Source: Muribaculaceae bacterium | GTDB taxonomy: Bacteria; Bacteroidota; Bacteroidia; Bacteroidales; Muribaculaceae | Assembly (NCBI GenBank): GCA_017473615.1 | Contig: JAFUKL010000030.1 | Span: forward strand, 1-37,891 | DNA length: 37,891 nucleotides | Direction of reading: 5' to 3' | Part shown: positions 31,739 through 37,891 of the stretch, piece after piece | How the letters are laid out: each line of letters opens with the position of its first letter | Numbering within the stretch: the stretch's first letter is position 1 | Notes under the pieces: generated by a model | What the model saw: only the letters and a program-made list of their open reading frames with translations | What the model was told of the DNA's origin: nothing | The model's database searches: none | Translations under genes and position numbers: made by a program

Positions 31739-34453
31739 ATGAAGAATGTTTATACTTTCGGTAATGGAAACGCAGAAGGCCGTGCCGATATGAAAAACTT
31801 GCTTGGCGGTAAAGGTGCAAACCTTGCCGAAATGAACTTGATTGGAGTTCCTGTACCTCCCGGTTTTACAATCACAACAGAAGTTTGTACTCTTTACACA
31901 CAACAAGGTAAAGATGCTGTTGTTAAATTGTTGGAGGAAGACGTAAAGAAATCTATCAAGCACATCGAAGACCTTACAGGAAATAAATTCAACGATGCAG
32001 AAAACCCGCTATTGGTATCGGTTCGTTCCGGTGCTCGAGTTTCAATGCCGGGTATGATGGATACAGTGCTTAACCTTGGTATGAACGACCAAGTGGTTGA
32101 AGCATTGGCTAAGAAATCAGGTAATCCACGTTTTGCATGGGACAGCTACCGCCGTTTCGTTCAAATGTATGGTGACGTTGTTCTTGGTATGAAACCGAAG
32201 AACAAGACCGACATCGATCCGTTTGAAGAAGTTATGGAAGGCGTTAAAGAAGAAAAAGGCGTTAAACTTGACACCGAGTTGGACGTTGACGACTTGAAGA
32301 AGTTGGTTAAACTATTCAAGGAAGCAGTATTGAAATCAACCGGTAACGACTTCCCTGAAAGTGCATGGGAACAACTTTGGGGTGCTATCTGCGCTGTATT
32401 TGACAGTTGGATGAACGAACGCGCTATCCTATACCGTCGCATGAACCAAATTCCGGAAGAATGGGGAACCGCTGTTAACGTACAAGCTATGGTGTATGGT
32501 AACATGGGTGAAACATCGGCTACCGGTGTTGCGTTCACTCGTGATGCTGCTACAGGTGAAGACATCTTCAACGGTGAATATTTGATTAATGCACAAGGTG
32601 AAGACGTGGTTGCCGGTGTACGCACTCCGCAACAAATCACTATAGAGGGTTCACGTCGCTGGGCTAAACTTCAAGGTATTTCCGAAGAAGAACGTGCATC
32701 AAAATATCCTTCTCTTGAAGAATCTATGCCGGAATGTGCCAAGAGACTTATCGAAACACAACAAAAACTTGAAGACCACTACAAGGACATGCAAGACCTT
32801 GAATTTACTATTCAAGATGGAAAATTGTGGTTGTTGCAAACTCGTAACGGTAAGCGCACAGGTGCAGCTATGGTAAAAATTGCTATGGATCTTCTTCGTG
32901 AAGGAGTCATCGATGAAAAGACTGTACTTAAACGCATGGAGCCTCAAAAGCTTGACGAACTTCTACACCCTGTATTTGACAAAGCAGCTCTTGCTAAGGC
33001 TAAGACTGTAGCTAAGGGTCTTCCTGCATCTCCGGGTGCAGCTACAGGTCAAATAGTTTTCTTTGCTGATGATGCTGAAGCTTGGGCAGAACGCAAAAAG
33101 AAAGTTATCATGGTTCGTCTTGAAACTTCTCCGGAAGACCTTCGCGGTATGACTGTAGCACAAGGTATCTTGACAGCTCGCGGTGGTATGACATCACACG
33201 CTGCCGTAGTTGCCCGCGGTATTGGTAAATGTTGTGTATCAGGTGCAGGCGAAATCAAGGTAGATTATAAAGAAAAGACCGTTGAAATGGGAGGTAAAGT
33301 TTACCATGAAGGCGACTGGATTTCATTAAACGGTAGCACAGGCGATGTTTATGACGGATTGGTATCTACAGTAGATGCCGAACTTGACGGCGACTTCGCT
33401 GCTATTATGAACCTTGCAGAAAAATATACTAAGGTAGATGTACGTACCAATGCAGATTCTCCTCGCGATGCTCTTGTTGCTCGCAAGTTCGGTGCCAAAG
33501 GTATCGGTCTTTGCCGTACAGAACACATGTTCTTTGAAGGAGATCGCATCAAGGCAATGAGAGAAATGATTATTGCACGCGACGAAGAAGGACGCCGTGC
33601 AGCTTTGGCAAAATTGCTTCCTATGCAACGTGGCGACTTCGAAGGTATTTTCGAAGCTATGGATGGACTTGGCGTTACCATACGCCTTCTTGACCCACCT
33701 TTGCATGAATTTGTACCTCACCAGACTGCAACTCAAAAGGAACTAGCTGAAGAAATGGGCATGACTCTTGAAGAAGTTAAAGCTGTGTGCGACGGTCTTG
33801 AAGAATTCAATCCAATGCTTGGTCACCGTGGTTGCCGTCTTGGCAATACATACCCTGAAATCACAGAAATGCAGGCTCGCGCTATCATAGAAGCTGCTCT
33901 TAACGTGAAAGCTAAGGGTATTGATGTTCATCCTGAAATCATGATACCTCTTGTAGGTGTTCTTAAAGAACTTCAAATGCAAGCAGCTATCATTAACGAA
34001 ACTGCACAAAAGGTATTTGCAGAACGTGGTGATACTGTAGCTTACAAGATCGGTACTATGATTGAAGTGCCTCGCGCAGCATTGACTGCCGACCAAATTG
34101 CAACCGTTGCCGACTTCTTCTCATTCGGAACTAATGACTTGACTCAAATGACATTCGGCTATTCTCGTGATGATGCTCCTAAGTTCTTGAAAGTATACAA
34201 AGAAAAGGGACTTATCAAGACTGATCCTTTTGAAGTACTTGATCAAGAAGGTGTTGGACAACTCGTTAAGATGGGTACTGAAAAGGGACGTTCTACTAAG
34301 CCTGAATTAAAAGTCGGTATCTGTGGCGAACACGGAGGTGAACCGTCTTCTGTTAAGTTCTGCGCTAAGTTGGGTATGAACTACGTTTCATGTTCTCCAT
34401 TCCGCGTGCCTATCGCTCGCTTAGCTGCCGCTCAGGCTGCTGTGGAAGAATAA
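31739..34453 (+). CDS. ppdK: Pyruvate, phosphate dikinase
   Basis: A 904-residue full-length enzyme interconverting pyruvate, ATP and Pi with PEP, AMP and PPi. The N-terminal nucleotide domain has LLGGKGANLAEM and SVRSGARVSMPGMMDTVLNL. The swivelling His is His487 in GGMTSHAAVVARG. The C-terminal PEP/pyruvate barrel has GLCRTEHMF, LDPPLHEFVPH, GHRGCRLG, FGTNDLTQMTFG and the catalytic Cys862 in CGEHGGEPSS. It serves PPi-linked glycolysis or gluconeogenesis in anaerobes. It is a single gene ending at a strong terminator, beyond which the recoded-looking DNA starts. Confidence 0.97.
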   Translation: MKNVYTFGNGNAEGRADMKNLLGGKGANLAEMNLIGVPVPPGFTITTEVCTLYTQQGKDAVVKLLEEDVKKSIKHIEDLTGNKFNDAENPLLVSVRSGARVSMPGMMDTVLNLGMNDQVVEALAKKSGNPRFAWDSYRRFVQMYGDVVLGMKPKNKTDIDPFEEVMEGVKEEKGVKLDTELDVDDLKKLVKLFKEAVLKSTGNDFPESAWEQLWGAICAVFDSWMNERAILYRRMNQIPEEWGTAVNVQAMVYGNMGETSATGVAFTRDAATGEDIFNGEYLINAQGEDVVAGVRTPQQITIEGSRRWAKLQGISEEERASKYPSLEESMPECAKRLIETQQKLEDHYKDMQDLEFTIQDGKLWLLQTRNGKRTGAAMVKIAMDLLREGVIDEKTVLKRMEPQKLDELLHPVFDKAALAKAKTVAKGLPASPGAATGQIVFFADDAEAWAERKKKVIMVRLETSPEDLRGMTVAQGILTARGGMTSHAAVVARGIGKCCVSGAGEIKVDYKEKTVEMGGKVYHEGDWISLNGSTGDVYDGLVSTVDAELDGDFAAIMNLAEKYTKVDVRTNADSPRDALVARKFGAKGIGLCRTEHMFFEGDRIKAMREMIIARDEEGRRAALAKLLPMQRGDFEGIFEAMDGLGVTIRLLDPPLHEFVPHQTATQKELAEEMGMTLEEVKAVCDGLEEFNPMLGHRGCRLGNTYPEITEMQARAIIEAALNVKAKGIDVHPEIMIPLVGVLKELQMQAAIINETAQKVFAERGDTVAYKIGTMIEVPRAALTADQIATVADFFSFGTNDLTQMTFGYSRDDAPKFLKVYKEKGLIKTDPFEVLDQEGVGQLVKMGTEKGRSTKPELKVGICGEHGGEPSSVKFCAKLGMNYVSCSPFRVPIARLAAAQAAVEE

Positions 34454-34482
34454 TTGCAAAAGTTTATTCTCATAAATACATT

Positions 34483-34520
34483 AAGATTACGTCATCACAT
34501 CAGATGGCGTAATCTTTTTT
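34483..34520 (+). terminator. ppdK terminator, shared with the end of an accessory gene
   Basis: AAGATTACG plus TCATC pairs with GATGG plus CGTAATCTT around ACATCA, then six T. The opposite strand of this hairpin encodes the last nine or so residues and stop of the gene at 34487-34777. Confidence 0.88.
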
Positions 34521-34777
34521 ATTGTTACATAATCATTTGGCATAATACTCACACTATACGCACTAATTGACAAGCCACAAGACACTAAGACTTCTCTCGG
34601 CTTTATCTTGCCAAATCTAGGATTATTTACGGAAGTATTTTCACGAGTTATTGTCATATCACCTAAATTTGTATAAGGAGATTTTGTTTTACGTTCATGT
34701 TTAGGTACACCTGCTTTTTCTTCAGAAGATATGGGTCGTTTTATTGTAGATGAATTTTGTTTATTAAACCACTTCAT
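34487..34777 (-). CDS. Hypothetical protein whose C-terminus runs into the ppdK terminator
   Basis: A 96-residue basic protein beginning MKWFNKQNSS, with a Lys/Ser/Pro-rich first half and a more structured second half (FGKIKPREVLVSCGLSISAY). I recognise no family. Its last residues KKITPSDVMT are encoded by the ppdK terminator hairpin, so the natural 3' end was probably lost and the frame now closes by chance with TAA in core DNA. It lies 22 nt after the four-helix membrane protein gene and should share its transcript. Confidence 0.55.
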   Translation of the reverse strand: MKWFNKQNSSTIKRPISSEEKAGVPKHERKTKSPYTNLGDMTITRENTSVNNPRFGKIKPREVLVSCGLSISAYSVSIMPNDYVTIKKITPSDVMT

Positions 34778-34799
34778 TATTTATATTTATGTTTTATTG

Positions 34800-35165
34800 T
34801 TAAATTAATAGTACGATTAATCCTAAGTATATTAATATTGGAATTATCACACAAATAATCACTGAATTTAATACATAGTTACCTCCCCAACGATTGAAAT
34901 AGTTGAGAAAATCAACGGAATCTTTAAATACCCAATCACACCATTCTTTAAAGAACTTTCGTGTGGCTATAAATATTCCTAACCATATACATAGTAATAC
35001 CGCTGTGGTAACAGGTAATCCTATCCAACAATCAAGCATTATCGCCCACGACAGCGGAATCAATAAATAATATACGATTACATTTATCTGATTGTAGGTT
35101 AAATGTGTTGCTTGTGCAATGCCAAACAATGTTATTGCTACGATTGAAAATATTGCTTTTATCAT
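34800..35165 (-). CDS. Small four-helix membrane protein
   Basis: A 121-residue protein with about four transmembrane segments (IKAIFSIVAITLFGIA; VIVYYLLIPLSWAIML; TTAVLLCIWLGIFIA; SVIICVIIPILIYLGLIVLL) and a conserved-looking cytosolic patch EWCDWVFKDSVDFLNYFNRW between the third and fourth. Function unknown. It ends with TAA and is followed by the 96-residue gene. Its composition and position group it with the recoded-looking genes, although it contains no TAG. Confidence 0.65.
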   Translation of the reverse strand: MIKAIFSIVAITLFGIAQATHLTYNQINVIVYYLLIPLSWAIMLDCWIGLPVTTAVLLCIWLGIFIATRKFFKEWCDWVFKDSVDFLNYFNRWGGNYVLNSVIICVIIPILIYLGLIVLLI

Positions 35166-35198
35166 TATTGGTATAAAATTTGTTAGACCTTATAATAG

Positions 35199-35271
35199 CT
35201 AATCATAGTGATTAGTTCATAGTGGAGTGAAAACGGCTCATAAACCACTATTAATGAAGCCAGAATAGGAG
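35199..35271 (+). promoter_or_regulatory. Structured leader and ribosome binding site of the 74-residue gene
   Basis: Hairpin 1: CTAATCA (35199-35205) / TGATTAG (35209-35215). Hairpin 2: ATAGTGG (35219-35225) / CCACTAT (35245-35251), extended by TTCAT / ATGAA. A purine-rich GGAG (35268-35271) lies 8 nt before ATG 35280, a stronger ribosome site than any host gene here shows. Confidence 0.5.
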
Positions 35272-35279
35272 ATTTAACT

Positions 35280-35504
35280 ATGGCAATATTACCATTAACA
35301 GCTAGTCTGTGCGGTAAATTACTAAACGATGCGAGATAGGAATCCAAAATCCGCAGCATCGCTGGTAGTTTATTATCTCAGTATTCTAACCAAGATGTAA
35401 AACACACATCTATTAGGGTTGCTGAGATTGCAAAGAATGTTCTTATGCACAACTCTAATGCTGAGTTAATATAGCTTGCTATGTTAGCTATTACAAGAGC
35501 CTAA
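35280..35504 (+). CDS. Small protein gene with two in-frame TAG codons (probable TAG = Gln)
   Basis: Read with TAG as sense, the frame from ATG 35280 gives 74 residues ending in TAA (35502-35504). TAGs are at 35337-35339 and 35472-35474. The protein reads MAILPLTASLCGKLLNDAR, then X, then ESKIRSIAGSLLSQYSNQD, a helical middle, NSNAELI, X, LAMLAITRA. Text on both sides of each TAG continues the same amphipathic helical character, and no TAA or TGA interrupts. A GGAG ribosome site precedes the start and a hairpin terminator follows. In the standard code only a 19-residue peptide would be made. I recognise no family. Amino acid choice is inferred; the TAG pattern is seen directly. Confidence 0.65.
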
Positions 35505-35524
35505 TACTTTTATTATTATTTTTG

Positions 35525-35555
35525 AGCCTACTATATTTATGTGAAATGGTAGGCT
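35525..35555 (+). terminator. Terminator between converging accessory genes
   Basis: AGCCTAC (35525-35531) pairs with GTAGGCT (35549-35555); ATTT and AAAT extend the stem inside. A T/A-rich tail follows on the plus strand. Confidence 0.65.
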
Positions 35556-35567
35556 TATTATTATGTT

Positions 35568-35744
35568 TTATACAGCAAAATCGTTAAACATATTACTCGG
35601 TTCTGAAGCCTCAAACGGTTCTGTTATAGGCTTAACATCTTGTGGATATAACTTATTTAATAATATAAGTAATCCTAACGGAATTATAAAAAATACTCCG
35701 AATGGGTATAATAAAAGACATTTAATAAATTTAAGAAGTTTCAT
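35568..35744 (-). CDS. 58-residue single-pass membrane protein
   Basis: It starts at ATG 35744, 2 nt after the stop of the 143-residue gene, and ends in TAA. The N-terminus is MKLLKFIKC followed by a hydrophobic span (LLLYPFGVFFIIPLGLLILL), then a short acidic soluble tail (PITEPFEASEPSNMFNDFAV). Two basic residues before the span suggest an N-in topology. Tight coupling supports a real gene. No family recognised; small membrane proteins of this kind are common in phage and defence loci. Confidence 0.6.
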   Translation of the reverse strand: MKLLKFIKCLLLYPFGVFFIIPLGLLILLNKLYPQDVKPITEPFEASEPSNMFNDFAV

Positions 35745-35746
35745 AT

Positions 35747-36178
35747 TTAGTTAGTTCTTTTTTTATTACTATATTCTTCATATAATGTTTCTATGTTAGG
35801 ATATTTTAATAATTCCTTTTTAAAGCATTCATAAAAATACTTAGGTTCTGTTGGATCTTTACCGACTAAAGATAATTTATATTTATGCTCTATCTTTGCG
35901 TGGATACGAGCACTTCTTCTATCTACATGAAGACCGTCGGAATTAAGTGCCCATCCACCTCGAACTAATATTTCAAGTATAATTTTAGATTGTATATCTG
36001 TTAATGTATTATCATTATCAAAATATTCCACAACATTTCTAAAATTATCAGCCCAATAATCATGGTTATAATATTTATAATTACCTGTTATATACATTGG
36101 TATACTTAAAATTATTACAATAGGAGTAACAATTATTACTATTATTATCCCAAGTATTTCTTTTATATCTTTTATCAT
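35747..36178 (-). CDS. Hypothetical membrane-anchored protein in the recoded-looking operon
   Basis: A 143-residue protein with an N-terminal hydrophobic anchor (IIIVIIVTPIVIILSIPMYI) and a charged domain (FDNDNTLTDIQSKIILEILV, then GGWALNSDGLHVDRRSARIHA). No family recognised. It starts 11 nt after the TAA of the TAG-rich gene and ends 2 nt before the 58-residue gene, so the three form one minus-strand operon. It has no in-frame TAG and stops with TAA. Confidence 0.65.
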   Translation of the reverse strand: MIKDIKEILGIIIVIIVTPIVIILSIPMYITGNYKYYNHDYWADNFRNVVEYFDNDNTLTDIQSKIILEILVRGGWALNSDGLHVDRRSARIHAKIEHKYKLSLVGKDPTEPKYFYECFKKELLKYPNIETLYEEYSNKKRTN

Positions 36179-36189
36179 TTTTGTATTTT

Positions 36190-37548
36190 TTATTCTATTA
36201 TCAACGATTCAGGATCATCAAGATATGGATATAATTTATTTCCATCACTTCCATAATACTATCTAATAGTAAATGGTTTATATCCGACAATTTTTGATGC
36301 GTTAAGTCCGCCTATTTTATGTAATAGATTCCACATATTAGAGTCTTTTTTAAATTTATTCTTTATCCAGTCTGTAAATTGCCACTGTGGATTTAACTTC
36401 TGCACATCTTCAAATTCAATAATTTTTAACCCTGTGTTTGGATTTATACCTTTTAAAGTATAATTTGAATGTTCTCCTCCAACCTATCCAATAGTAAACA
36501 TATCCGGAAATTTTTCAGATTTTCCTACTTTTGTACCTTCTGGAAGAGGAAATTTTAATGTTCCATCGGTCTTAATTTTTAAACCAATAGGATTAAGCCT
36601 ATATGAACCATCAAAATTTCTTACATACATCGTTCTTGGAATTTCTTCCTCTGGAATACCTGCCCATATAGCTCCATTCTAAAATCTATTTTCAGCAGCC
36701 CTAGACCCATATATTTTTGCATAGTCAGAGTACCATTGAGATTTTCTCCCTCCATGAAACGTTGGAGGTTTTGTATAAAATGGCTTCGTTATTAATTTGA
36801 ATAATTCCTTTGTATGTCCTTTATAATCTGCAGGAGTTAAATATTCAAGTGTATATCTACCTCTATTTGCAAAATTTGTGCCAACAAAATTACCATATTT
36901 TCCACCTAAGGTATATCCCGGATTTGTCATATCCCCTACAAGAATTGGAACTTTTAATCCATAGTGTTGAGTTAATCCGTTACTTACATTTTCTCCCCAT
37001 GTTTTGCCTGTTAGTGCTTTAGAACCTGTATCTACTACAGTTCCACCAACAACACCGCCAACGACTGTAGGCACAACTTTTTTAACAAGAATGTTTCCTG
37101 CCTTTTTGGCAGTTTCTTTTGCTCCTTGTTGTGTTATAGTTGCTGCAATCTATCTTACATTATCGTATAAACCTTTAGTAACTCCTTTAATTGCACCATT
37201 ACGCAATAGAGTAGTTCCTCCAGCCATTGCATCATTTAGTATATTCTCACTCAGATCTGCAAAAGCACCTCTATTGTAGGCTTTATTATAGACATTAACA
37301 GCATCCATGAAATTATAATATGTTCCAAAAGAACCATTAGCTCCAGTCGGAACTCTATACGATGTTCCTCCGAGAGGATTTTTACCTTTCTACATTCCAT
37401 GTGGAACTATAATAGTGGTATCTTTCACTTTCTGTCCGTCAGGCTGTGTCCAAGTGAAATTTCCATCGGAATTTAATTGTACTTCAAACCAACTGCCGTC
37501 AGAAGCCTAACGATAGAATTTGTTATTTTCTTCTTTATAATTTCCCAT
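36190..37548 (-). CDS. 452-codon gene with six in-frame TAG codons, phage-virion-like, probable TAG = Gln
   Basis: I checked every codon from ATG 37548 to TAA 36190-36192: six TAG (codons 14, 53, 133, 290, 355 and 430) and no TAA or TGA. No frameshift is needed. The protein begins MGNYKEENNKFYR, has an Ala/Gly/Val-rich middle (VVPTVVGGVVGGTVVDTG, then ALTGKTWGENVSNGL) and an aromatic, basic second half (KSQWYSDYAKIYG, PEEEIPRTMYVRNFDG, GLNASKIVGYKPFTIR). The GKTWGENVS...NPGYTLGG arrangement reminds me of large crAss-like phage virion proteins; that is a recollection, not a search. Ordinary Gln codons are 6 CAA and 4 CAG, so TAG = Gln would give 16 of 452, a normal share. In the standard code no fragment exceeds about 156 codons. 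Confidence 0.75.
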
Positions 37549-37582
37549 TTTGTTTTGTAATACTTATCATGACTCCACGAAT

Positions 37583-37613
37583 GGAACCACTCTCAATGCA
37601 TATGAGTAGTTCC
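37583..37613 (-). other. RNA hairpin upstream of the TAG-rich gene
   Basis: On the minus strand GGAACTACTC and GAGTGGTTCC form a 10-bp stem with one U-G pair around an 11-nt loop. On the plus strand the same position is a C-A mismatch, so the fold favours minus-strand RNA. The TGA of the 30-residue frame lies in the loop. Confidence 0.45.
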
Positions 37614-37685
37614 AGAATAACTTTTAGCTACTTGATTAAAATACCATTTAGTAGCTTGCTTAATTAAGTTAATCGCTTTCTTCAT
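37593..37685 (-). CDS. Possible 30-residue peptide upstream of the TAG-rich gene
   Basis: ATG 37685 to TGA 37593-37595, reading MKKAINLIKQATKWYFNQVA then KSYSGTTHMH. It looks like a genuine basic, amphipathic start, but is short. It may be a small phage protein, a leader peptide, or the surviving start of a gene broken nearby. It is the only accessory frame ending in TGA. Confidence 0.35.
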   Translation of the reverse strand: MKKAINLIKQATKWYFNQVAKSYSGTTHMH

Positions 37686-37708
37686 AATAAGTAAAATTTT
37701 TAAATTGA

Positions 37709-37891
37709 TCTACAGAACACTATTTAACTTGGAGAATGGCTGCTCTTTCTTTTTGATAATTACCCCGACATTAAGACAGCTTACGGCTTGTGCCATTCTT
37801 TACGGATGATCTTCTCTAAGAATACGATTAAAGATGCTGCGAGGCTTTCGATGGCTCGATGGTACAACAAGGTTGAAGAGGCAGGACTTCA
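37709..37891 (+). pseudogene. Degraded transposase fragment, ISL3/ISAon1 type (runs off the window)
   Basis: From 37755 the frame reads DNYPDIKTAYGLCHSLRMIF, then SKNTIKDAARLSMARWYNKV, EEAGL, which matches my memory of ISAon1-type ISL3 transposases of Bacteroidetes in their C-terminal third. Upstream, the homologous MAAL segment is in another frame, so an extra T in the CTTTCTTTTT run (about 37746-37754) shifts the frame. A stop at 37706 precedes it and the N-terminal part of the transposase is missing. It marks the right boundary of the recoded-looking segment. Confidence 0.65.

Noticed and set aside
35563-35754. Plus-strand frame of 63 codons from ATG 35563
   Set aside because: It is the mirror of the 58-residue membrane gene on the minus strand, which has better coupling, a membrane span and proper spacing.
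37004-37279. Plus-strand frame of 91 codons within the TAG-rich gene
   Set aside because: Shadow of the minus-strand gene; no ribosome site, and low-complexity Pro/Thr/Leu composition.
36190-37548. TAG-rich gene as an ordinary decayed pseudogene
   Set aside because: Six of six interruptions are TAG, with no TAA or TGA and no frameshift over 1359 bp, and a second gene shows the same pattern. Decay would not pick one stop type.
34454-37891. A suppressor tRNA or CRISPR array hidden in the accessory segment
   Set aside because: I looked for a TTCGA-type T arm with a matching acceptor stem and for regularly spaced direct repeats and found neither.

Overview
The window looks like a chromosome segment of a gut Bacteroidales bacterium (Bacteroidaceae or Muribaculaceae type; I cannot fix the genus). 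Signs of this are Bacteroidetes promoters (TTG, about 20 nt, then TAnnTTTG), a DUF5686 outer-membrane protein, a T9SS-like C-terminal domain, an AddB-like PD-(D/E)XK protein, an S16 protein with a long Ala/Lys/Glu tail, and an agmatine deiminase / N-carbamoylputrescine amidase pair. It is a conserved core flanked by two accessory edges.

Left edge (1-1970): the 3' end of an RHS polymorphic toxin whose GC-rich core switches abruptly to an AT-rich metallopeptidase-like toxin tip. A signal-peptide protein, the likely immunity partner, follows 1 nt later, then a fragment of a second toxin tip. The region stops at tRNA-Gln(CTG).

Core (2047-34453): tRNA-Gln, rpsP, galE; metF, DNA polymerase III delta', AddB-like nuclease; a SUMF1-like protein in operon with a Big_2-repeat surface protein; a Fic protein behind two palindromes that overlap its promoter; rplY-pth-hslR; a four-gene metal-efflux operon with His-rich proteins; a lipoprotein; a long rod-shaped 6S-RNA-like ncRNA; a DUF4136 lipoprotein; aguA-aguB (agmatine to putrescine); a DUF5686 protein; CYTH; rlmD; an NCS2 purine permease; ppdK. 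A short dispersed repeat resembling TTAGAAACTGTTTTAATTTT occurs at least six times.

Right edge (about 34520-37700): the most unusual part. A 452-codon frame on the minus strand (36190-37548) holds six in-frame TAG codons and no TAA or TGA before its terminal TAA. A 74-residue plus-strand gene (35280-35504) holds two more TAGs and ends in TAA. None of the intact accessory genes ends in TAG, whereas the neighbouring core genes for the AddB-like protein and Fic do end in TAG. The simplest reading is DNA written in a TAG-reassigned code (probably TAG = Gln, as known for some crAss-like and Lak gut phages), now beside a standard-code chromosome. It begins inside the ppdK terminator and ends at a degraded ISL3/ISAon1-type transposase fragment at the window edge.
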